Below are positions 35,501-45,610 of a stretch of 64,000 nucleotides of DNA, piece by piece. Where the stretch lies: positions 1-64,000 of the forward strand of contig DF241036.1 of assembly GCA_000507305.1 (NCBI GenBank), read 5' to 3'. The DNA is from Breviolum minutum Mf 1.05b.01 (taxonomy: Eukaryota > Sar > Dinophyceae > Suessiales > Symbiodiniaceae). The position numbers were made by a program, and so were the translations under genes. The notes under the pieces are model-generated. The model saw only the letters and a program-made list of their open reading frames with translations. It made no database searches and had not been told where the DNA came from. Numbering within the stretch: position 1 is the stretch's first letter; each line of letters begins with the position of its first letter.

Positions 35501-38500
35501 TCCCCCGAAAACTAACATGTCCCCTGAAAAAACATGGTTGGAAGACTACTTTCCTTTTGAAATGGCCCTTTTCTGGGGAACATGTTAGTTTTCGGGGGAG
35601 TAAATCAACAAGCAAGTCTTTTCCCAGACTTAACCATCCACTGGCAAAGTATTGCAAGATCTTCACCTCTTGTCCATGTGAAAATGAACCTTCCTCCCCT
35701 CCCAAAAAAATATATACAGTATATATAAGTTCAGGCTTGGATGATCCACAACAATTTTTGAAGCAACACATGAAAAATTCAACTTTGACTGCCAATGTTG
35801 GTGGAATCAACCTCAAGTGCCATCCCAACATCATAAAGCCACCCAGGAACAGCACACACCGCTGAAGGCTCAAGGACACCTCTTGAAAATTTCGAGCACC
35901 GAAGGCTTGTCCAGCAGTGGTTTGCAAAGTGGTGCAAACCCCAACCATGACCTCATGGCAAAAGGTGAGAGCCATCTAGTTGAAGTACCATATTAGTTTG
36001 ATTGACTTATGGTTCTATGATCATTCACTATTCACCAAAACTATCGAAATTTCGTGAAATAACTCCATTCTTGACAAAATTTTCTATAAACCCACCCACT
36101 AAACTCCTGAAAAAGGTTGATTCTTGCGATGATTCCACTATTAAACTCCTTTTCGGGATAAATATTCTGGGCAAAGTCACATGAAGACCCTATACTTCAA
36201 CCAAATGTCTGATGATTAAGCCAAGCCCTGGTAGCGTTTGGTACCAAACCTGCTGGGTTCCCTGCTGGGTTAAATGCCAGTGTCTAAAGCGACGGCTGTA
36301 CCGGAATCTAAGGGCAAATTGGGGTGGCACCCTTAGATTTCCACGAAGGTTCTTGTATCATGGGTATCGGTATCCTCTAGAAAAGGATTTGTCCACTACA
36401 TCTACCATGGCTCCAAATCACATGTGGGGTGTCCAGTTGACAGAAATCCGAAGATTGACTCCTCCCTCCCTATGGTAACTACTGGGTAATGACCCGTTCG
36501 CTTACAAAGGATACATCCTAATCTTGGTGCTTCGGAACCCTTTTCCTTGCAGCATTGATCGGCCTATATAAGGTGCATGATGTGGGTGGTTTTATGAGGT
36601 GGTACATAACAACACCCTTATGCCAAGCCATTTATCGATCAACAACTTGATTTGCGAAAAGAAAATAAAACTTCCATCTGCCATACAAAATTCCATCCAA
36701 TAGACTAAGTATAGATGCATCTTCGAGTTTTTGGGCTTGCCTCCAGGAAAAATATTCAGATCATCCTTAGCTCCCAACTAAGAAGTTCACCCATGTCGAA
36801 CACTCAGGACATGACATGTCCTTCATCAGGGGTCATTATTTTGACGCCAAGCCAAACAATGCACTATTTGTGGGCGAAGTTTCTCCAATTCTACTGTCCA
36901 TTTGCCAAGCGCGATCCCCCACCAAACATGTAATTTAATGATCCCCATCCATTTCCCCCCCGTCACCCCTGTCCATTATCCCCTTCCTTGCCAAGGTACA
37001 CTATAGCCCGACACGTTCGCTAGGCTGACGGCCAAACCAACAGCAGCCAAGTCGCGTTTGCCCAAGTGGCCCACCAACACGGTGGACACGGTGTTCACCA
37101 CCTCAGCGGGGGTCTAACAATATCGAGTTTTCCTAAAGCTGTCAATGGAAAATCACCATGTTCAATAGGAAGTGCATCGTCATTCATGGTCGTTGTTCAG
37201 CCAGTCATCTTAGTTTTCTGGGGTGTAAGATGTATGAGTCAAATAAAATGGATGATTTTATATTGAGAGTTCAATGATCCCAAGCCAAAACTTCCAATAA
37301 ATCCCATGTTTCATCATCTGTTGATGGGTTATTTATACATATAAATTATATACGACAAGCCCTCCGGTTGAAGAAAGCGAAAGGAGTTGTTTTTTCATTC
37401 AGCTGGAGTTGATGATGGTTGGGGAATGAAGCATTTATATAGCACTCCGCCCTCCATTTTCTCTCCAAAGTTGGTTGTCTTCTCACATCCTTTAAGGATT
37501 GCCATTTTGGCATTTCAAAGATTCACCACCGTGGAGCCACGGGTGGGCGCGGTGGGCAGGCTTGAGATTGGAGATACATTAAAGTTGTCATGCTGTTGTC
37601 AGCACTCCGCCCTCCATTTTCTCTCCAAAGTTGGTTGTCTTCTCACATCCTTTAAGGATTGCCATTTTGGCATTTCAAAGATTCACCACCTTGGAGCCAC
37701 GGGTGGGCGCGGTGGGCAGGCTTGAGATTGGAGATACATTAAAGTTGTCATGCTGTTGTCAGCACTCCGCCCTCCATTTTCTCTCCAAAGTTGGTTGTCT
37801 TCTCACATCCTTTAAGGATTGCCATTTTGGCATTTCAAAGATTCACCACCNNNNNNNNNNNNNNNNNNNNNNNNNNNNNNNNNNNNNNNNNNNNNNNNNN
37901 NNNNNNNNNNNNNNNNNNNNNNNNNNNNNNNNNNNNNNNNNNNNNNNNNNNNNNNNNNNNNNNNNNNNNNNNNNNNNNNNNNNNNNNNNNNNNNNNNNNN
38001 NNNNNNNNNNNNNNNNNNNNNNNNNNNNNNNNNNNNNNNNNNNNNNNNNNNNNNNNNNNNNNNNNNNNNATGTGAGCAGCTACCTTCCAATGCCAGCAGT
38101 GTTCAAGTTGCCAGGAACCACTCATCAAGACATCGTTGATAGCAACCGACTCCAGGCCGTTGACTGTAGGCTCATTCTCATGCTGATCATCAATCCTCCT
38201 CAAAGCCTTGTAGAAAGCACGAGCAAAATGCTCTGCTAGGGCTGGGACATAGACAGCCGATGCCTTTGTCAGTTTTCCTTCTATCCTCAAGTGTCTGTGT
38301 CCACCTTTGCACCTCACTGTAAGCTCCTCGGCGTCCAATCCATAAGTCAAAAGCCGGAACTGTTTCAAATGAGGGGAACCAAAAGCACAGCTCGCACAGA
38401 CAGCCTCTTGAAAGGACTTGCATCTGAGAAGAAACCGCCAAACAGATAGCCAGGCCATTTTGCTAAGGAATGGGGTCTCAAGAAGGCAAGGACGTTCATT

Positions 38501-41500
38501 CTCTCTTGCCACATAAGCAATGAGGAGACTGCGGAATGCAGTGATGTTCCCACCAAGCGTTTTCTGGCAAAGCATGTTGAATCCACGAGGGTTTGAATAG
38601 CTCCTGACCGCTGGATGAGCGGCAGGGCTCCAAGTCGTACATGGTGGTTCCAACATTATAGACTTGAAACGACCAACCTGCAACATATGCACGACCCACT
38701 GCACCAGCCTCAAATTCCTCAGGTCGTAACATCTTGAATCTGACAGTTCAATGGGCGTGCAAACTGTCAAACCCATTCGAGCTGCAGCCTTTGAAACTGA
38801 GCCCTGTCCTCCACACACCTCAACAAAGTCAAAGCTGAAGTCAAGGCCTTTGGTTGGGATTGGTCTGTCACACTCCTCCTGCAAATCCTCAACATCATCG
38901 GACCCAAAGCCATGAGTCTTCAAAGCAGATCTGAAGCCACTGTCAAGTTGGGTGTAAGCTCCTTTCTTGTCACCACCTAGCCAAAGGGTCTTCACGATCT
39001 CGGGCGGTTGAGGCGAAGAAACCACTGCTCCCTTCCTGAGAGAGGCATCAGTAGCATAGACTCTCTTGTCATAGGATGCTGCAACATTGGAGGTGGCCAC
39101 AAAAGACAAAGCTGAAGCAACCACGAGCTCATTGCAAACCCTCCTAGGCAGCTTCAAAATCTCCTTCTCAGACTGCCCACCAACAACTCCAAGACCAAAG
39201 AGATCGGATAAGATGCAAGTCAACATCAACACAAAAGTCCAACCCCCAGCCAGTCGAGAAGCAATTGCACGTGAAATGCAGTGACTGCGGGCGATCCTCA
39301 AAGAAAGGGCAGCCAGACTCAGCCGCCTTCCAACTGGAGCACCAACCAAAGCGACCCGGTTTGACAAAGCCCTCTTGCTCGTGTTGACCTCAGCGCCGAC
39401 TATCTTGAAGTGGGTAGCATTTTTGATGTCCTTCTCAGACGAACCCAAAACCTTGTGCTTGGAGTAAGCGGCCTGAGCAGCATCGAAACATTCTCCAGAC
39501 AAAGTGGGCCCATTGTAACCAACCTTCTCACAGCTGACTGAAAAATAATCATCGATTACCAATCCCTCGACCAGAGCTCCTGATGGAAAGGGGTGCTTGG
39601 AGAGGACAATGGATGAAGAAGATAGCAATCCAGCTCCCGAAAGAAGAGAGTGATGTGCTGACAGGGCGAACTCGACGCCAAGGTGGTCGCCTTGAAACAG
39701 ACTCTGAAATGCTGGATAGGCCTTCTGCTCATCAATGACCCCAAGCGGAATGCGATTGATCCCATAGAGATCACCCTCATCCTCCCTTCTCCTCCTTCTC
39801 CTTCTCAGCCTCTGTATCTCCTCCAACTCCTCCTTGGCGACCAAACCATCAAATTCATGGAGGTCATAGCGGAAAGGCAAGCAGTTCAAATGAGCCTTTT
39901 CGCGAGTGACAGCAGCCTGATGGTAAAAATCTTTCCGATCAGTTATGCTACCATGGAGTTGGTAGCCAGGAGGACAATGCAAGGACGTCATCATGAAGCC
40001 AATTGGTAATCTCCTTGATGGACCAGCTATCGAAAACTCTGCAGCATTGGCCAACCTTCTATCGCCTATTTGGCGATCCGAAACCTCGTTTTTGTAGTTG
40101 TTGAACACCCGTGAGAACAGGTTGCCTGGCGGTGGGGAATCAAACAAAGCCAGTAGCCCCTTCGTGCTCCATAGCTTTGCAAGCTTCAAATTCTCGGCCG
40201 GGTCCTCAAGCTTGAAATCAGGAACTGCTGCATCATCAATTGAGAGTCCATGATGCAGTATTCGAGGCTCGTGATATGGAAGCCAAAGCTCATCATGCAG
40301 AAAATCTCCAAGAGGCCATTCACCCTGACCAGTCAGCTTCAAACGGGAAACGTCCAGGGAGTGGTAAGGGTTGGCAGGAGATGGTGTAGGAGGGGCGGAT
40401 TTTTGTGGGGCAGAAAAATTGCCCTTTCCCTGCCCCACAAAATCGTCCTGGTAAGGGTTGGCAGGAGATGGTGTAGGAGAGGCGGATTTTTGTGGGGCAG
40501 AAAAATTGCCCTTTTCCTGCCCCACAAAATCTGTCTTCCCGATCTTGCCAACTGTCACAGGCTCTTCATTGCAGTCACCAAAACCAGCTTCGTAGTTGTC
40601 AAAAGTGGCTGCATGGAAGGTAGAAGCGAACCGCTCTAGCTCTTCCAGTCTTGCAACAAATTCAGGACCAGACCTTCCTGCAGGAATAGGAACTCCTCCA
40701 GGAGCATCACACGTAGTCAAAAGCGCCAGGAGTCTGCGGTGCATTCTCCTCTGCAAGGAATTGGGGCGCCTCCCAAGCAGCCGCAAATCCAAGAAGTCAT
40801 TGTGCAAGAAGTTCAGTGCGACAATGATGACATGCAGCACTCGTCTTCGGGCAACAGAAGTCCATCTGCGAAGACCAAGCTTGGGGCCGCTCCTCTCAAA
40901 AAGTCCAAAATCCATGAGAGGGAGCGGGTAGACCACGGAAGTAGGGGACTTACCCTCACATTGGAGAGAAAAAGACCTTGCAAGAAACCATGCAAAACTG
41001 CTTCTTGTCCTCAAAATCCATCTCGGAAACGACGCAAGAAAACAGCGATAGGGGATTGTGGCATGGATGGGGATCTCACCTGGAACTAGAGATCCATCAA
41101 AGCCATTCTTGGTATTGGCACCATTTTGAGTGGATGAGAGCCTCTGGGAACGATGGGCCCCACCTACTCCTCCTGCTCCTCCTTGTTCTGCTTCTTCCAT
41201 TTGGCTTTTGGAAGTCTCTTGACCTTTGGTTTTGGATTTGGCGGATCTGCGGCTGGTTTGGAGGAGGTCTCTGCAACGTCTGCTCTTCGACTGCTGATCA
41301 CATCGAGCTCCTTGATGTAGGATAGCGCTGTTGTAATCCAGCGTTGCTCCGCTAGGGGAGCGAAAGCTCTCCCTCTTGAGAGTGCTGACACAGACCTGTT
41401 CGTAAACACTGCTGCTGGGGGATCCTCTACTAGGGCTAGCAACAACCCCACGTCCAGCTGACCATTGTCTAGAGCAGATTGCTCCAGGCACACCGCTAAG

Positions 41501-44500
41501 AGCGCAGCTGCGTCCCGAGATGCTTCCCAGTTCTCTGCCTGCATGTGATCTAGCAGAATGCATACCTGCCACATGATCTGCCCCAAATCTCTGCAACGAC
41601 CAAAACCACCGTAGCGCTCCACATAGCGAGTGGCAGTGACTCCTCGGGACATCAGCTCCATGGGGGTGGCACTTGATGACATAGCAGGGTTCATCCTTCT
41701 CGACATCTGCTGGAAAACACTGGTGAAGAACAGGCCCTTCTGGCTGGCGAGCTCCTGCTGAAGACGAGCCCGACCAGCGGCTCCTCGAGAAGTCAAAGTG
41801 GATGAAGTCGAAGTCAGATCTCCTGAGCCGTCTCCTCCAAGACCTGCAATCTGACCAACCAAAGCCGTCAAGGCAGTACTTTGAGCAAGAACAGCACGAG
41901 CAAGGTCTGTCGAGCCGCTGATTGCTGTCTCCTCCCTCTCCTCCATCAAAGCATCTGCAGCTGTCGCAGGTGCAGGGGGTCCAGCCAAAGTCAGAGTCTT
42001 TGGGCGCAGCGTCTTTGGAGGTGGCATCTTCTGAAGCAACGTCTTGATCGCAGTGCCTGAAGAGGGCTTTGCAGATCCACCTAAATCTGAGGCACCCAAT
42101 GGTCTCCTCAAGGCAGATAGTCTTTGGCCTCCTTGAATGTTCTCCTCCATCGCCTGAGTCCTTTCGCTGAGAGCTGCAACCTCTGCTACCAAAGCTGGGA
42201 TCGAAACCGAAAGGCCCTCCAACGAGGTGGCAAGGGAAGCTACTGTGGGCTTCCTGGCTTTTGGGTTGGACTCCTTGGGTACAGCTGGCTTCTTTCCTCC
42301 GGTGGTAGAAGAAGGACCTGGAGCGGGAGGCCTTTGGGATGGCATAGCTTTGGCCTTTGCCTTGGGCTGCGTCTCCTCTCTCTCCTCTGCATCCTCCTCT
42401 TCGTCTATGGGACAGATAGGCACTCTCTCGCCTTCCTCTGCTGAGTAGTATGCAACTCTGTCTCCTGCTGCCGGGGACAAAATCCAATCCCATGCAGCAG
42501 CAACTAAAGCATCTGGGATAGGGAAGAGATCGGGATGAGAGATGTCGAAGAACTGCACCATGTCCCAATAAGGGTTTGAAGCATCGTAAGGAAGAAGGTG
42601 AGGCACGATGTCGGCACTGACATCCGGCAGAGTGGAAGCTCCTCGAAGTTCCAAAGACCCGAGGGCAATCAAGACCAGCACAACGAATGACCACGTAGAT
42701 CTTGTTGCCAAGATCAATCGATGGTGTCCTGTTGGGGGACTGGATCCTCCCAGCCTTAGTAGCCCCTGCCCAGCACCCAGCAATCCAAGCTCGACGAACT
42801 CGATCAATCCCAGACAAGCGAGAACCAGTGAGCCTTGGAGCAAACTCAAGAAGGTGTCCAGGAACGGCAGGAAAACCACGAAGTATGCTAGCCCGAGTCT
42901 CAGAGACAATAGATCTGGAAGAGATCTGGCTGTAAGAGCGGTCAGAGTAAGCAGAAGGTGGTGATGATTGGATATAACCCAGCGGGGTAGATTGCACAGA
43001 TCCGGGATGATTGGGAGAGGAACCGTGGTCAGGAAGAGATCTGGCAGGAGTGCCAGGCTCAGACAATCCACGAACAAATGCAGCAGCCCTCTCCGGAGAG
43101 CCACGGACAGAGACAGAAAGACCTGCCAGAGAGATGTTGAGCTCAACCAAGTCAGCGTCGAGGTCTGGCAGGTGACTCATACAAATACCTCTGAAGCCGA
43201 GATACAGCAGCAGGAGTGGGCTCGACCACCGCCTGCCTGAAGATGTGGCCACCAAAAATCCAAGCAGATAGGGCAATCAAGGAGAGCCAGCCACAGACGA
43301 GGCCACAGAGGAAGAAAGCAGCTGAGGTTCCCCAAGAAGGTGCCCCACAGTGGTGAGGACAGGCTAGACCCCACCAGTTGGAAGTTACGCCTATTTGGAG
43401 AAACCGAAGTGCCCCAAAAACAGCTTCCATCCAGGCTTGAGATTGGAGATACATTAAAGTTGTCATGCTGTATATATATATATATATATATATATCTTTG
43501 TACCCCCCTTCCGCAAGACATGTGCAACAATAGAGGAAAGAACAACATGAGCGACCATAAATTGTTAGCCCCCAACTTTAAGCCTCATGATGCAGAATTG
43601 GGATGGAACAACAAAAATAATGTAATTGCATGGTTTATACATGATGCAGATTTACATATACAAAAAGAAAGCACGGCCTTGTATAGAACATCTGCTTAAA
43701 TCCAAATATCCTCACCATCTCTTCCCTGGAAAGCCAATTATTCCTCCTCCTATCCACAGCCACATCCCACCTGCGTAGACAGCAGGCCGGCACAAATGGG
43801 CAGCGCTAAGCAGGTTTGATCCCAGATCTCTGCTTTCAAGCTTTTAGGCTCATCCTTGGATCAAGTCATCATCCAGCTTGCGGGCAAAAGTTCCCATAGA
43901 AACAGTGGAAAATGAAGGTCAGTTTAGGGTGGGATCCCCTAAGAATGTAATATCATCCCGGTGGTGACTCATTTTTGGGTGGTGGAGCATAGCAATTTGT
44001 ATCACTTCATTAATTTCTAGGGTTTGAAAAATATCAGCAGACTCAACTTCCACCGTAGGCTCAATCGTCTCGTTGGACTGTCGCTCTGACGACGACATGG
44101 CGAGATGGAAGAAGCAGATAGCCAAGAAAGAACTTGGTTAAAAGAAAGACAAGTCCAACTTGTTTGCGAGAAGTCGAGTCAACCGTGTTGCAAAGACAGG
44201 AATGCTGTATATGCAGAATATATACATATATACAACGTATATCTTTCAAGTTCAATCATGGTGAGTGCCTACGAAAAATCATCCCCCTCAACACAAAAGG
44301 TGAAACGCAAATTCAGTCTTGTCTCAAAAACCTTCACAACTACTACTATCTGACCAATAGCTTGCATGGCACCATCGAAAACTGACATTGACAGTGACCT
44401 TCAACTATGTTATGTTATGAAATAAAGCTGGATGACATCGCCGGTCACGCAATACATGCATAAATCACGACTGCGGCTGGCAGCTCTGTCCAAAAATAAA

Positions 44501-44730
44501 AGCAATAAGCGTAAAGTATATGACATCCTGCCCTGAAATACCGACGAAAAAACAAAGTCGAACGAAACAGAACGAAACAACCTACCTTCTCGTAGAAACA
44601 GCATTGAATCTCTTGATTTTACTCTTGCATGCCCTCTGGCAGAGTGCGATGTTCTAGCCAACCACGTTTTTTCCACCACAAGGTGCACCCGTAAAAACTC
44701 ACTCAGGGCCCACGTCAAAAGGGAAGCCAT
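29595..44730 (-). CDS. MATE-family multidrug/toxin extrusion transporter, 13 exons
   Basis: Exons with matching phases: 44730-44586, 43829-43771, 37101-37000, 35975-35812, 35260-35099, 34778-34699, 34106-34006, 32764-32605, 32107-32001, 31732-31683 (least certain), 31191-31107, 30551-30438, 29843-29595 (stop). About 525 residues, normal for a MATE transporter, a polytopic antiporter. Family signatures in order: LALPICAGLLSTQ, VGHLGKRDLAAVGLA, TTAGQAFGARN, FPGLCCFMVTQCLQ, HLPLCW, LALPNFLMISEWW, NTRVSNELGAGKW, GALKGCGRQ, VASYYLLGLPFAW. Acceptors are AG|G at 9 of 12 junctions; exon 11 uses a GA donor. Intron 2 contains a 6-kb retroelement; five other introns contain MITEs. The first exon could be shorter than drawn. 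Confidence 0.85.
30733..30830. mobile_element. MITE family A, copy 6, right end lost
   Basis: Starts ATACTGTTGATGGAAGAAAT and keeps the interior with CCCAGGTGG, but no right terminal repeat is present. It lies in the MATE intron between exons 11 and 12. Confidence 0.7.
31251..31383. mobile_element. MITE family C, copy 2
   Basis: Arms CCCTGGAAGTCCAACCACCA and complement. The interior matches copy 1 (17,425-17,553) in reverse orientation. It lies in a MATE intron. Confidence 0.85.
31401..31505. mobile_element. MITE family B subfamily, copy at 31.4 kb
   Basis: Left end TACACTCTGATAAACTAACA, right end TGTTAGTTTACAAGAGTG; the interior CAATAGGAAATACATCTTCA is shared with the copies at 23.2 and 37.2 kb. 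In a MATE intron, immediately beside the family C copy. Confidence 0.75.
32161..32291. mobile_element. MITE family D, copy 2
   Basis: Arms CAACTAATGGTAGATTTGTG and complementary AATTTAGTTGAT, with internal GGTGGTTTGG / CCAAACCACC. Same family as 15,438-15,575. In the MATE intron between exons 8 and 9. Confidence 0.75.
33477..33702. mobile_element. Two adjacent family B MITEs
   Basis: The first element (33,477-33,578) has ends TATACCCCTGAAGATTAATG and CTTCCAGGGTGTA. The second (33,582-33,702) has ends ACCCTCCCTAAAACAAACAC and GCTAGTTTTAGGGAAGGTA. They abut head to tail within one MATE intron. Confidence 0.75.
35498..35602. mobile_element. MITE family B, best-preserved copy
   Basis: 105 bp with perfect 23-bp terminal inverted repeats beginning TACTCCCCCGAAAACTAACA. 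It lies in the MATE intron between exons 4 and 5. The copy at 58,654 is closely similar. Confidence 0.95.
37110..37229. mobile_element. Degraded family B MITE beside MATE exon 3
   Basis: The right end TCTTAGTTTTCTGGGGTGTA and the interior TTCAATAGGAAGTGCATC are recognisable; the left end is eroded. It sits immediately upstream of the exon 3 acceptor at 37,103-37,102. Confidence 0.55.
37441..37850. repeat. 160-bp tandem repeat with retroelement leader
   Basis: Two full 160-bp units (37,441-37,600 and 37,601-37,760) differ at one base (37,531 G versus 37,691 T). A third is cut by the N run. Each unit carries CAGGCTTGAGATTGGAGATA and the following 20 bases also found at 43,432-43,471. Each also has an imperfect palindrome around CCACCGTGGAGCCACGGGTG. 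Confidence 0.95.
37851..38069. other. Assembly gap (219 N)
   Basis: It begins inside the third 160-bp unit and ends within the pol frame. The tandem array very likely caused the break, so the gap length and the missing pol end are unknown. Confidence 0.99.
38070..41163 (-). CDS. Retroelement pol: RT, RNase H-like, methyltransferase-like
   Basis: The frame stays open from upstream of 41,163 down to the gap, over 1,000 codons. In order: a conserved leader (GRRPNSLQRR, then AGRSGPEFVARLEELERFA); RT fingers (VSDRQIGDRRLANAAE); RT motif A, DRKDFYHQ; RT motif B-like, QGDHLGVEFALSAHHSLL; RT motif C, LVIDDY (plus-strand 39,545-39,556); an RNase H-like VYATDASLRKGAVV; a methyltransferase-like block with DFVEVCGGQGSVSKAAARMG and EPPCTTWSPAAHP, then LLETPFLSKMAW; and an end SGSWQLEHCWHWKVAAH, which I read as the start of a second RNase H-like segment cut by the gap. 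Both RT Asp pairs are intact. Probably made by frameshift or re-initiation from the gag-like ORF. Confidence 0.75.
40364..40540 (-). repeat. In-frame 87-bp tandem duplication in pol
   Basis: Two copies of 87 bp (29 codons) encode FVGQxKGNFSAPQKSAxPTP-type linkers. Each copy contains an inverted repeat, TTGTGGGGCAG against CTGCCCCACAA, separated by about 16 bases. Frame is preserved. Confidence 0.9.
41164..43180 (-). pseudogene. Retroelement gag-like ORF with a frame change near 42.6 kb
   Basis: The N-terminal part starts at 43,180 (MSHLPDLDADLVELNISLAG) and includes RLSGIDRVRRAWIAGCWAGA and SPNRTPSIDLGNKIYVVIRC, a pattern I recall from dinoflagellate retroelement gag-like proteins. Around 42,600-42,620 the protein-like reading moves one base to a second frame, which continues with SADIVPHLLPYDASNPYWDM, an acidic linker, a Pro/Lys-rich stretch, a coiled coil and an RLQQELASQKGLFFTSVFQQ domain, ending in a Lys-rich tail at TAG 41,166-41,164. 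Either a one-base insertion broke this copy or frameshifting is used. Confidence 0.6.
43152..43466 (-). CDS. Small membrane ORF at the 5' end of the retroelement
   Basis: A 104-residue ORF starting MTTLMYLQSQAWMEAVFGAL. It contains one hydrophobic segment (AAFFLCGLVCGWLSLIALSA) and ends SPARPRR. Its start codon lies inside the 40-bp leader repeat, and its 3' end overlaps the gag-like start by 29 bases in another frame. Same layout as the ORF at 639-998. Confidence 0.5.
   Translation of the reverse strand: MTTLMYLQSQAWMEAVFGALRFLQIGVTSNWWGLACPHHCGAPSWGTSAAFFLCGLVCGWLSLIALSAWIFGGHIFRQAVVEPTPAAVSRLQRYLYESPARPRR
43432..43471. repeat. 40-bp terminal direct repeat of the retroelement
   Basis: Identical to 37,557-37,596 and 37,717-37,756, that is, to part of each full 160-bp unit. 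It is followed outward by a TA dinucleotide run from 43,472. Confidence 0.9.
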
Positions 44731-45546
44731 CTTCCAGCAGCTCTTTTTCAGGCCCAAGCTGTGATTTTATAGATGACAATTCAAATCAATGAGAAACATC
44801 TGCTTATAAATCTAGAATGGACCCAGATGAACATATCCATATACATCAATCTCTGCTCTCCAAATCGTGTTCGTGCCCAAAACAAATCTATATCTACCCT
44901 CCCCAAAACAAAAGGCTGGAATCTGAGAAAGGCCCCCTTGGAAAAGGAACAAACATCTACAAACCATCACTTTTTCGGGTTCCACCCGTTAGTAGTCCCG
45001 GCTTTGAAAACACCCCCCAACTTTCGGCATCGAAAACCATCTTTTTCTGCCTCTGGCAATGCCTCATCCAGCATCACCTTCCTCTTCAACCATGCCACCT
45101 TCGTCCTCCACGCCGCCGTTTTCGGCGGCCTGTGATGATGGAATACAGGGGGGATCCAGCAAGGTGTTCTTGTAATTTTTTTGGTGAATCAACTAGGAAC
45201 TCCAAATTTGTTTAGCTTTTAGATTCCCAATAATCCAAACCATCAACCTCCTTCTGGAAAATCACTTTTTTTCGGTTATCAACCCATATTGGGATCTCTG
45301 GCTTCAAAATCGCTTTCAAAACTTTGTTCTGTACGTCCTAGATTTGTGTTTTCCCCTTTCCCTCCAGTACCTCTGGGTCAAAATAGTAAAAGTTCCGATC
45401 TTCCAACAAACATTTGATCCAGCTCTTGAGTAATTACCTCCCCTTGACTGAATCACCATCTTTGTTCAGTGAAACTGTTCCGTAAGATTCCCTCCTCAAT
45501 CAACTGAACCACCAGTGAAGGCCCAGGTTTCAGCCCCAAAAACCAC

Positions 45547-45610
45547 GAAAAATTCGCCTCGCCTGGCGCTCCAAGGCGCGTTGCGTCCGCCGCTGACGTT
45601 TCGACATGAC
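45547..45610 (-). CDS. Candidate basic exon, unknown gene
   Basis: A 64-nt exon with acceptor CCAAG|GTC and donor C|GTGGTT. It reads VMSKRQRRTQRALERQARRI. Highly basic, like a ribosomal or nucleic-acid-binding segment. Another minus-strand exon-like block lies upstream at 45,973-46,091. Confidence 0.35.

Larger units (their letters stand above)
37441..43471 (-). mobile_element. Retroelement (gag-RT-RNase H-methyltransferase) nested in MATE intron 2
   Basis: On the minus strand: a 40-bp leader (43,471-43,432), a small membrane ORF, a gag-like ORF, a long pol frame with RT, RNase H-like and methyltransferase-like motifs, a 219-bp assembly gap, and then 160-bp tandem units that each contain the same 40-bp leader. 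The direct repeat at both ends brackets the element. Domain content recalls DIRS-like elements, but no tyrosine recombinase or integrase is visible; it could be hidden in or beyond the gap. It lies in the same orientation as the host MATE gene. Insertion-site duplications were not identified. Confidence 0.75.

Noticed and set aside
35337-35975. 212-codon minus-strand ORF
   Set aside because: Only 35,812-35,975 is MATE exon; the remainder reads through the intron and a MITE.
37501-37523. GCCATTTTGGC in each 160-bp repeat, resembling the spliced-leader core
   Set aside because: Only 11 bases match, on the strand opposite to the retroelement, and the flanks do not fit the leader.
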